Shown here piece by piece: positions 55,247 through 64,000 of a stretch of 64,000 bases of DNA; position 1 is the first letter of the stretch; every line of letters begins with the position of its first letter. Location of the stretch: positions 45,283 through 109,282 of the forward strand of contig CANTFL010000518.1 of the NCBI GenBank assembly GCA_947650285.1, written 5' to 3'. The notes under the pieces are model-generated. The model was not told the origin of the DNA, made no database searches, and saw only the letters and a list, made by a program, of their open reading frames with translations. The DNA is from Hyaloperonospora brassicae. Its lineage: Eukaryota > Oomycota > Peronosporomycetes > Peronosporales > Peronosporaceae. The position numbers were made by a program, and so were the translations under genes.

Positions 55247-57289
55247 CCACCATACTGGGCTGGGTCACATCGGATTCCACCCACAAGAATTTCAGTAGCT
55301 CTGTACCTCCGCGTCTCCGTTCGTGAATTAGTTTAAGTCAAGTATGATACCCTGCGCACGCAACTTAAAAATGAGTTTAAACGGGCGACGAAGTTTTGTG
55401 AGGAGCTGGAATAATTGCAAGACGAGATTTACAAGCAGGCCGCCAAGATCGTGGACCTGAAACAGAAACTGACGAAGGCTGTCCGAAAACACTATGTCGC
55501 TCAAGAGAAATATGACTATGAGATCGCCGGAATACGCAAGCAGACGGAAGAGTCCGGAGACCGCTTAGTGGCTGAGCGTGATGCGCTTTCAGATCGCCTT
55601 AACCGAGTGTATGACGCAAGATCGCCATACAAGAAATTGCACACCAAATTTTAAGACAAGCTCTGTTGCAGTGTCGATCACATTAGGGAACTTTAAGCGG
55701 AGTTGCGTCGGGGGAAGGCAAACGTTGCTAATCAATCTTCAGAAAGTGCGCGGCTAAGACGCGTGTTGCTAGATCGCGACTTCGTGCTCACTCAACGGCG
55801 CTTCGAGTTGTCAAACTTGGACGCCGAACGGGACCGCACTGTTTAAGATCATCGCACGTGACGACATCGCATGACGTCGCTGGTGACTGGTAGTCCCCTA
55901 CCGATCTTGACCTCAGTGACGCCAATCGATCCCATCTCCGAAACGTCTTCTAACCATTCAGATCCCGCGTTACCAAGCCGCAATCGTCTGCGTTAAATAG
56001 TAATTTTACGGGCACAGCTCGTATCCAAGAGAGTCACTTGATCTCCGATCTCTACCCCCCACATTCAAAATGGTTGGTGTATCGGAGAGATCGCGGACCT
56101 TAAGACCCGCCGCAATCTCGCGACCGCTCGGCCTGCCCGCAATTCTGGCAAGTCCCGACTACGTCGTTCTGCCGCGCCTACCTCTGAGGATGAGGAAACC
56201 ACCGAGGTTGAAGATGGGATCCTTGCGGCGCTGTCTGGCTCTTGAATTTCTTCTCGTCGTAATCCATCCGGCGGCCGACCTTAACATTCGACCGGATCGT
56301 CCATCGTCTAGATCGTCGTGGATTTATCTGGTAATACGGCGGCGGCTGCGGCTGCGGCATCCAATTCCCCTGGCGGGGGTTTTACTGATTCCTAGGGGGT
56401 GATCAGCATCACCGACAGTGTGCGTGCATCCGCTAACAAGTTGTTGACGCAGTCCGACTATGGAGATCTACCTCGCGCTAAGTGCGATCGGGATGAGTGC
56501 ATCCCGGGATACTGAGATCGCGCGACCCGATCTTCCTCTCAAGTCATGCCTTGGTCGGCACGGCGGATCAGCCGGGTGAGCGTTGCCGAGCTAAATGTTA
56601 ATTTCTTCTTTCGACACTTCGTCAAACCGAATCGGTATCCATTTTTGTTAATGAGCGTAAGCAACAAATCACCCGTCCCATCTAATTGGGACCCTGGACT
56701 GGTGTCGCTGACGTAGATCGAGACCCTGTATGCCTCGGAACCTTGGGAGAATGCCTTTCCGCAGATCACTCCGATCTCCTTCCGTCGTGTAGGGTGGTTT
56801 GACTGACTGGCTTCCCTGTACTAAGCGTATGAATATCGAAGTCGTCAATCCCTATGGGAATCGACCCATGCGATCTTCATCTCCCGAGAGCAGCGATTTG
56901 ATGACTCTCATCTTGGTGACTTCTTCCAGCAGAGAAAACAAAGGCGAGTGCGGGCTGGAGCACGGTGGAAGTCGATCTTCGGGTAATCCTCGAAGGTATG
57001 ATCTCGGGACACTGCTATCTGTATATTCTGCTTGATCCCTTATTCTTGAATCTCCCCGCCTTAAAAAAGTGCCACCACGGTATCCTGTTTTCAACAGCCA
57101 AAATAGAGACAGCCCCGATCTGTCGAATGCTCTGTCCCATCTGGAGGCCGAGATGCTTCCGATCTGTCGACTGCTCTATCCCAGCTAGAGGCCGATGAGC
57201 CGTGGAGATCCCATTATCCTTCTTCGCCGGTGTACCACCCCTGATCGTCGATCTCGAGGCTTCCCGGCAAGTTCTTCCATGCGCAATGA
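55247..57289 (+). pseudogene. Unit e antisense coiled-coil gene
   Basis: The N-terminal part has VTSDS and a Ser-rich stretch, then LKNEFKRATKFCEELE, LQDEIYKQAAKIVDLKQKL, ERDALSDRLNRVYDARS: a long heptad-type coiled coil (about residues 50-200). A basic then acidic block follows (SGKSRLRRSAAPTSEDEET), then RSSSPESSDLM and the C-terminal blocks GHCYLYILL, LPALKKVP, LSHLEADEPWR, ending GKFFHAQ and TGA (57287-57289). The same start, order and stop occur in unit d. There are at least eight stops or shifts. It lies directly inside the arm, on the opposite strand from pol. Function unknown. A structural or nucleic-acid-binding partner of gag is possible but unproven. Confidence 0.75.
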
Positions 57290-57534
57290 CTATGTTCATT
57301 AACTTAGCTTCTACAATTCAATTTAATATATTTTCTTTTCGTTTCTCTTATTGTGTCCTTCTTGATATTAGTCTCAAAAAAATTTCTTTGGCTTATCAGC
57401 CGAGACCGGATCTCTGCAATCTACAGTAGTCACTCACATTATATATAACCCATCCACCTTCTCATTAAACCTCCTTGTACGTCAATCACCCCCCCCCCCA
57501 TTTTATTAGCTGTCGATCTCTGCCTCTTGAGATT

Positions 57535-57960
57535 GCATCACTCCGAAACGATTTCGATTTATCCGATCTAGATCAAACTCTTGACGCAACGATTCGCAGT
57601 TCAGATCGGCTTCTTCGATCTAGGTCAGATCGTCGTGGTCCTTCCACCGCACCCGGCACTGTTTATATATCCGACCATAACGGGTCTTGCGTCCCGACCG
57701 CACATCTAAAAACTCCTTCACTTCGTATGCATCAGCATCCAATTCGATCTTCAAACTATCCTCCGGCTAGAGGGATTCATCAAAATCGACGCGATCTCCA
57801 TTGTTTTCCATTAATCATCTATTCGGCCGATCTAAGAATGTCACCACCCGTTTTAAATTGGAGACGTGCACGATCGGAAACAATATGTATGGCGTTCCTG
57901 CAATCTTTAATCAAACCGCATGGTCTCCGAAGAGTTTCGTCACTCTAAACGGCTCATGCC
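57535..57960 (-). pseudogene. Unit e integrase C-terminal domain and chromodomain
   Basis: In one frame: IVRMWHEPFRVTKLFGDHAV (integrase C-terminal SH3-like part), FPIVHVSNLKRVVTFLDRP, then the chromodomain EVKEFLDVRSGRKTRYGRI and CRVRWKDHDDLT, a stop, and EEADLNCESLRQEFD. The stop replaces the usual Trp of the chromodomain. It ends just before the spacer that follows the antisense gene. Confidence 0.75.
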
Positions 57961-58002
57961 ACATACGTACGATCTTGCGGGCGTATCCATCTTTGACTCT
58001 TT

Positions 58003-58927
58003 TCAACAGAGCCATACTTGCGTCCCACACTCGATGCTAATCGTATCGTTACATGCATTATATCGATTAGCTCGATCCCGGATTGCGAGCCGGAGTCGCT
58101 CATTTACCATCGATCTAGCTCGCTGGTACTGACGCTGAATGTTGTATCGCCATCTCATTGGGTCCCGATATCGTGTCTTAGTGCTTCGTAGTGGTAGCGT
58201 TGCCTTGAACGTAGATCTCGGGCTCCAGCTGTGGATCAGGTAGAAGGGGGTATCTCCGTGTACACGATCTTGTGCCGTATTGATCGCAAAAGTCAATCGC
58301 TCAGCGTACTCATCCCAATCTTTTTGCGATCCACATCTGCTACATGCATCTTGATGGCTCGAGTCAGCGTCTGCACCATGCGTTCTGTTGTGCCGTTCGC
58401 TTGACGGCGATAAGCCAAAAAGCAGCAGATTGCTTCTGTCCAGAGATTTTGTTAAATACCCGGAAGAAATCTGGCATGAATCTAGGTTCCCGATCATGCC
58501 GTATCACTTCACTTGCTCCACACCTCCGAAAAACGCACTCTTCGTATTCTTCTGCAATTGTCTGCGCCGTACTTGATGTGCTTGCTCTAGCCACCACATA
58601 TACCGAGAATAATTCCACCCATAACAGTAACTATGTGTTCCCTTTGAACGACCTAGGAAGAGAGGGTATGTGGTCCATCGAAATAATTTGAAATGCTTGC
58701 ACATTGCCTGGTAAATTCCCAGGTATCGACAATAAGCCTTTTCCAGTAGTACAATCCACACACTTGCCCACATACTGCTGAACGATCCAATATAACCCTC
58801 TCCAATGGAAATTTGATTGGATCCGCTGATACGTCCTTCTGATCTCTTGGTAGCTCTCTATCAAACTCATGTGATAACGATGCAAAAAGTCTCGCTGCAA
58901 CAATTCAGGCACCACGAGGCGGATCAC
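58003..58927 (-). pseudogene. Unit e integrase zinc domain and core
   Basis: Zinc domain (58927-58700): HRYHMSLIESYQEIRRTYQ with the second His lost, then CVDCTTGKG. Core: IISMDHIPSLP (first Asp), ASEVIRHDREPRFMPDFF (second Asp), then FAINTAQDRVHGDTPFYLI and RSTFKATLPL. Frames change near 58620 and 58370. The order and spacing match a Gypsy integrase. Confidence 0.85.
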
Positions 58928-59400
58928 CTCCGTGCGATCTTCCGATGGCCCAGACGATCGGGGTCAGTAAAATATCAATCCGTCCTCGTCCACCCTAATC
59001 TGGAGCGATCCGAGAACGCGTTTTTGCATCTTCTTCTCTCATCTGGTCACATTCCTAATGAGTTACTTTTTAACGTGAGCGATCAAACCTTCCTTCTCTT
59101 GCGCCTGCTTGATCCGCTCAATCCGAATCTGTTGCACCACTTCTTCATGTAGCCCCTCGGGCCGACTGCGTCTTCGCAACGTTGATCGCGTGATCGTAGC
59201 CATCTCTAGCACCCGATACGATCTTTCTGGTACGACCAATTCATCCAATCGATTAATTAATATCAAGTATTGTATTTCTGATTCAGAGATGACGATTGTA
59301 CCCGCCTCCTGTTGCAAAGCTAAACTCGCCAATCGATCTGCAATTTGGTTCCATTCCCATGTCGTGTGAAGGAACTCATGTTCAGGCCACCATTGGAGCC
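58928..59400 (-). pseudogene. Unit e linker between RNase H and integrase
   Basis: Helical charged segment (RSYRVLEMATITRSTLRRRS, VVQQIRIERIKQAQEKEG) conserved with unit d. No enzyme motif. Confidence 0.6.
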
Positions 59401-60222
59401 TTTACATTGACCTGTGTCGTAGCAAATGTAGCCCCGGCGCCTTGCAACCAATCTCACCTTGCATCTGGCGGATCACCAAGTTGGAATCGCCGCAGATGAT
59501 GATCCGTCCAACAATTAGTCTATTCAATCGATCGAACCAATCAATAGACCGCGATATTCAGCTGCATTCCCTGTTAAATCCATCGCATATTCTGATTCAG
59601 CTTCTACAACATTCCATTCCGGAAGCTTCCACGATCACGCTGCACGCCCCACTCTTCCGTTTTACCCGAGCCGATCCGTCGAAACAAATCACCAGGAGGT
59701 TTTCACCTTCTTCACCTTTTGCGGTGGTATTGATATAGCTAGTCTCGGTTGCCTCTTTGTAGCGATAGCGATCAGCATCTCGTCCACCTCGGATCGAGGG
59801 TATATGCTGGCCGCAATGGTTTCGAGTATTTCATCCTCCCCTTTCTCACATCTACTAACTTCCAAAGTCCAACTCGACAACAACGCGGCCCATATCCCCA
59901 GCCTTCCATTGAGACCTGAAGATTGGACCAACCAAGCAAGGGTTGCATATTGAGTGAGGACTTTGATCTTTCAAGATTCCAACATAACGTAGCACACATC
60001 CAAAATTTGAAGCAGGGCTAACACTTCTTTCTCCACCATTCTATAGTTTATCTCATTAGGCTTGAAGGTGCGGCTCACAGATGTCTCCGACCAGTATGCA
60101 CCATCGTATTCCTGCAGAATAGATGCCGATACCGCCCACTTGCTTGCATACACTACGATCAACGATATTCGATCCGGGTCAAAGTGTTTGAGGATCAGTG
60201 TGGTAGCGACCTTGGATTTCAA
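59401..60222 (-). pseudogene. Unit e RNase H
   Basis: KHFDPDRISLIVVYASKWAV (the first catalytic Asp seems to be Tyr-Ala in VVYAS where VVYDAS would be expected in many relatives), SASILQEYDG, RTFKPNEINYRMVEKEVLAL and then, in other frames, EVDEMLIAIAT. Several frame breaks. Confidence 0.7.
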
Positions 60223-60249
60223 CGTGGTGAATGCACTTGTAGCTTTCTC

Positions 60250-61352
60250 CTACCGGGTTCTTTCGTTTGGACCGCACTCTGTACGCTCTTCCATAGTTGG
60301 ATCGTGGTTATCTTTGATCGGCTCTGGGCTTGTTGTATCACCGACGTCCATTTGGCTGATCTCGAAGAACTCGGTCTCCCTCAACTCGTATAGCACTAAT
60401 GCGTAGATTAAAAAATATTCGATGAATCTGCTATCAAAGTTCAGACTGCCCAAGAATGACTGCAAAGGACGCAAAGACGTAGGAAAAGAAAGATTTGCCA
60501 GCATCCTCAGACCTTTAGGGTGCGATTCCAACCCAGATTCTGATACCTGGTGGCCCAGGCAATATACGTTACGCCGTCCCCAGAAACATTTGGCTAGGCT
60601 GATTGATAACTTCCATCAATCGCACACCGATAGCAATCATTCCACCTTGTTATGTAGAGAGATCCACGTTGTAGCTAAGATCAGTATGTCGTCAATGTAA
60701 GATATTCTGCCCAGCACTAATGGCGATCGATCTGTCTCTGGTTCTCCTTCCGTAAACACGTCTGTCAACTTTAGGTGAACCGTTGCGGTTGAATTTATAA
60801 TCTCGCCGATCTTTAAGTATACATACAAAGCGTTGTAAATCAATCGCTGGTAAATCTGTGGGGCGTTCTTCAATCAGAATGGCATCTTCAACCACTCAAA
60901 TAGACCGGAAGGGGTAATGAACGCAGAATCATCCTAGCCCGTTCGGATATTTCCACCACCCAAAATCCACTAGCCATATCCTAGGAATAATACCACAGTG
61001 ACTTGATTATATCGTGAAGCAACTCGCTGATAAGGGTCATGGGGTAAACCATCAGACGTGTTAGCTGATTCACCCGCCTATAATCAATTTGTACCTGGTG
61101 ATTTCGCCGTTTTTCTTAATTATCACGACTATTGGTGACACCCATGGCAATATTGAAGGTCGAACGATTTTTGCTGACAACAATTTTTTGATTAGATCCG
61201 CCAAATTTTTCTGAAAACTTAAGTGCAACCGGCCGTACGCGCTGTACAATCGGATTCGCACCACCGACATTGATATCGAATACGGCACCGCGTACGGCAA
61301 GGGGTAAAGCATTACCTTTTCCGATCAACCGATGCTTGCTCTTCCAGATCAA
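60250..61352 (-). pseudogene. Unit e reverse transcriptase
   Basis: Segments in order: GKGNALPLAVRGAVFDIN, ANPIVQRVRPVALKF, LIKKLLSAKIVRPSILPWVS, IVVIIKKNGEI, MKNAPQIYQRLIYNALYVYL, then the active site ISYIDDILILAT (intact Asp pair), LRMLANLSFPTSLRPLQSFL and GSLNFDSRFIEYF. At least four frame changes, but every core RT block is present. Confidence 0.88.
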
Positions 61353-61561
61353 CTATCGCAACCTCTCTTGATATTCGGTTAATGTAACACCATGATCTAC
61401 AACCCAAAAATTATCAATGGTTATCTATGTCGACGATGTTGCTACCTATGGTAGCTCAGCCAGGCGTTGTTCGACATCTTACGCGAATAACTCACCTCCT
61501 TCATGATTATAAACTGGCGGAGAATGTGGCTCTTCTTCCCTCGCGTCCCCGCCGTCCGTAA

Positions 61562-62151
61562 CTATACCAACTCCTTGAGCTGGTCAATCAGACCGATCTG
61601 GCCGTTCACGATCTTGTATCCCACTATCTTCCGCTTCGACCTTGTCTCATTGATGGCTGGCTGGTATTTGTAACGGATCAGTCGTTCTACGTTCGACCCC
61701 CCCCCCGCTCGATCGTCCTGGGTTCTTACACACAGGTGTGATCGCACATGTATCGTTCGTCGATCTCCAATTTCTGGCGTCGTCGCAGCTCGACCTAGAT
61801 CGCGCCTCAATCTCTCCTGGGTCTTTGGCGTCCTCTGTTTCCGTCTGCGTCGTAACCCGTAGTAAATCTTCGTCGTCCTTGTGTATTCCGGATGGCCTAC
61901 TAGTGGTCCCGCGTATGTTTCGATCTCTTCCGCCTCCCGCTCTACCGTATTTTGTCTGCTAACGTCTGCCATTCCTTATGTCGTCTTGATTCATCCAACA
62001 CATGTCCTGGATATCGAGGTATCATGTTCGCTGTCATCCATAAGGCCAACGGGGCGCCATAATTTAGTACTAGATAGTGTGTAACTACTTTTGTAAGCTT
62101 CAAGAACATGATCTTGCCCGGTCCGGCCGTCACCGTAGGCACCCAAGCCAC
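61562..62151 (-). pseudogene. Unit e linker between protease and RT
   Basis: Charged, poorly conserved region (EREAEEIETYAG, YYGLRRRRKQRTPKTQERL). It aligns with fragment f 53.6-54.1 kb, which shows it is a normal part of this pol. Confidence 0.6.
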
Positions 62152-62172
62152 ATCTTGCCTCTCCCAGAGTTT

Positions 62173-62754
62173 TTACCTCGGAGGATTGATCCCGATCCTA
62201 ACTTTGGTCAACTTGCAGGCTGGGATACTTTCATACCAATCATTAAGATTGATTGCCAATATATTCGATCTGTACGGTAATCTCCGTCCTGCCAAACCGA
62301 TCCGGACTTCGTCCGGCAGGCATAGTATCCCACCGGCCAGATCCAAACGGATACCTGCCGGAACCATAAAATAAATACCCAGTATGGCTTCGTGACCCGC
62401 TTGATCCCCGACAAATACGTCGAAGTAGTATACCGGTGATCCGTCCAATGTGACTTTTCTTTTGGTTCGTCCCACCGTCATGTAGGCGTTCTCCCCGATC
62501 CCAACGCATTCCTGCGTCCTACTCTTATCAATTACACATCCCACCTTACGAGAAAAGGTAGTGTCTATGATTGCTATTTCTGCGCCGGCGTCAAACAATA
62601 TGGTGGCCTTTTCGTTGTTGATATTGCCTATATCATTGGCTTGTTTAAGCCACGTTTCCGGAGTATGATACTTCCAACACCCGCGCGACCCCCCTGGAGC
62701 GATATCAAGCTCCATCTTTATAGGGGATCGAGTATATTCGTCTACTCTTTTCAC
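62173..62754 (-). CDS. Unit e aspartic protease
   Basis: An uninterrupted 193-codon frame with TILFDAGAEIAIID (D-A-G at the active site; D-T-G or D-S-G is usual), HEAILGIYFM (flap/ILG part) and DEVRIGLAGRRLPYRS. It would process the gag-pol polyprotein. This is the only family C domain here without a lesion. Confidence 0.85.
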   Translation of the reverse strand: MKRVDEYTRSPIKMELDIAPGGSRGCWKYHTPETWLKQANDIGNINNEKATILFDAGAEIAIIDTTFSRKVGCVIDKSRTQECVGIGENAYMTVGRTKRKVTLDGSPVYYFDVFVGDQAGHEAILGIYFMVPAGIRLDLAGGILCLPDEVRIGLAGRRLPYRSNILAINLNDWYESIPACKLTKVRIGINPPR

Positions 62755-62929
62755 ACTTGAGATCGGAGAAACAAAAGTAGACCCACCACGTATATTAGCG
62801 ATCGGATCGATCCGATTGCTAAACTCTTGATCTATCTATGTCTCTCAACAAATGCATAAATGCAAAGCCTAGAACACTCGGCTCGTACCAGATTCAAATC
62901 TGGCGAGCGTCCTAGTTTAACATCTCCTC

Positions 62930-63715
62930 GAAATTGTGCGGGAACATTCCGGCATGATGGCTGGGCGCATATCACTTGCGGATAAGATTGTAGAATTCCT
63001 CCATGGGGCACTTGCCACATTCATGTACCTCTACACAAGCTGCACATACGTGCAGGCACTTGTCCAACGGATGTCCTTTGCGGCCACACTTCTGGCACGT
63101 CAATATCTTCCAGAACCCACAATCGTCGTGACTTTCCGATCCGAAGTGGGTGCACGCTTTATTCATTGTGACGCAATCCACACTGTCTTCGAGACGCTTC
63201 TTACCCGTATCCGCACCTTAATCTCTCAACTTATTCATGCGATCTGAGGTCGCGGTCACAAACACATTCCGTGGTTCATCTTACGCGTTCGATGCGCTAA
63301 AAATTGAATCTGATCCACTGTCCTCGATCTCTACACGAAGTGCTCTCACTGCGCGAGCTAGCTTCGCCGGTGGTGGGGGAAAAGATGGTGTAGGTCGCGG
63401 TCGGAACTTATTCGATCTTGTAGATGATTGAACCTGTATGTAGCCATACGCTGGTAAGCGCGTAACGTCTCTTCCATCTCACCTGCGTCTTCCAAAATTA
63501 GCAAAGGCAATTATTTTGCCAGGTCGCGATCGTCAAGAGTCCCCATGAAATATTCCACATGTTCACGACATCCATCCAGCGATCCGTCTCGAATCTGTGT
63601 CTTCGCTCTTATCGCCGCGACATTCAGACGATACAGATATTCCAATGATGTTTCCTATGATTCCTTCTTTTCATGGTAATATTGTCTTTCAATAGACATA
63701 CCATTGCCCCCATAT
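62930..63715 (-). pseudogene. Unit e gag with double zinc motif
   Basis: The capsid part starts near MSIERQYYHEKKES, with YLYRLNVAAIRAKTQIRDGS and REHVEYFMGTLDDRDLAK, followed by a stop. A Pro/Ser linker and two further stops follow. The last frame (63181-62972) has an intact CCHC knuckle CQKCGRKGHPLDKC and, right after it, a second Cys/His cluster, VCAACVEVHECGKC. This pairing also appears in fragment f, so it is a family trait. Confidence 0.8.
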
Positions 63716-63821
63716 CAAACAAGAAAACTCTCCAGAACTTCCTTCTATGGTCGACGAGTAGATCGACTCAGATAGTTCTACCAGTTCCGTGTAACGCCTG
63801 TGAGGAGATTACGAGCCTATG

Positions 63822-64000
63822 ATGAAGTGATCACAATTTTTAACTGTTGCATCGGTCGTGAGAGCCAACAGATCGCAGGCGTCACTCAAGTTTGAGAAGG
63901 ATTTTGATTGGAAGAATACGGACTGGAATGGGTGGATCTCGAGCTCAATTTGATCTCTCGATTTTGATATCAAGACCTCGATCTGATCCCTTGATCTTGA
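63822..64000 (-). repeat. Unit e right arm (partial)
   Basis: Reverse complement of 54957-55135; it continues past the window edge. Between it and gag, the minus strand has ACTGGTAGAACTATC (63799-63785), a TGGTAG site like the primer-binding sites of A1 and B. Confidence 0.85.

Larger units (their letters stand above)
54180..64000 (-). mobile_element. Unit e: inverted-arm ambisense element with full Gypsy-type gag-pol (family C), right end cut by window
   Basis: Left arm 54180-55135 (plus) and right arm 63822-64000+ (minus) read inward. Minus strand: gag (63.7-62.9), protease (62.75-62.17), linker, RT (61.35-60.25), RNase H (60.2-59.4), linker, integrase (58.93-57.95), integrase C-terminal domain and chromodomain (57.95-57.53). 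Plus strand: antisense coiled-coil gene (55247-57289). This is the best preserved family C unit. The pol type is one I associate with Phytophthora genomes, although the terminal inverted arms are not something I know described for it. Confidence 0.8.

Noticed and set aside
57475..57948. Plus-strand ORF of 157 codons
   Set aside because: It is opposite the unit e integrase C-terminal domain and chromodomain, which are recognisable on the minus strand.
62936..63247. Plus-strand ORF that resembles 52455-52748 (minus)
   Set aside because: Both are complements of the family C gag zinc region; the real frames are on the other strand.
63785..63799. TGGTAG site in unit e taken as proof of a normal 5' LTR
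   Set aside because: It may be a primer-binding site, but the repeat to its right is an inverted copy of the left arm, not a direct one, so it does not by itself show an LTR structure.

Overview
The window looks like gene-poor, repeat-rich chromosomal DNA of an oomycete, most likely a Peronosporales species (Phytophthora or downy mildew). I infer this from the gag and pol protein style of its Ty3/Gypsy (Metaviridae) retroelements. Almost everything recognisable is retroelement. The only likely host-gene traces are a broken Myb/SANT-domain gene (about 8.56-9.33 kb, minus strand) and one small unexplained ORF (6.8-7.08 kb). No rRNA, tRNA or CRISPR array was seen. All identities and boundaries were judged by eye, without alignment software.

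Layout. 1-5850: element A1, a Gypsy element on the minus strand that runs off the left edge; its 5' LTR is 5358-5850. 5850-9439: mixed repeats, a 746-bp foldback (7258-8003) and the Myb pseudogene. 9440-17424: element A2, a complete plus-strand copy of the same family with two 390-bp LTRs, a primer-binding site, a polypurine tract and a matching 5-bp target duplication (ATAGA). 17692-25384: element B, a second Gypsy family with 532-bp LTRs and no matching target duplication. From 25385 to the end the DNA is older and more decayed. It is built from a third Gypsy-type family (C) whose units are flanked by long inverted arms rather than direct LTRs: unit b (25385-34745), unit d (about 41870-50530, with exact 1002-bp arms) and unit e (from about 54180 past the right edge). 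It also holds fragments g, c and f, which unit insertions have cut.

How the genes work together. Each element encodes gag, aspartic protease, reverse transcriptase, RNase H and a chromodomain integrase, all interrupted by stops or frameshifts. Four of them (A2, B, d, e) also carry a gene on the opposite strand at the 3' end of pol that encodes a mostly charged, coiled-coil-rich protein. In family C the inverted arms put this antisense gene and gag-pol each directly inside one arm, so the unit is ambisense.

The two most unusual signals are: (1) in family A, essentially the whole element (LTR, gag, pol and spacer) is an unbroken series of short inverted repeats with 6-12 bp stems. The homologous parts of element B lack them, and several A1/A2 differences turn an imperfect stem into a perfect one, including a frameshift. 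(2) Family C pairs a Gypsy-type gag-pol and chromodomain integrase with long terminal inverted repeats and a conserved antisense coiled-coil gene.
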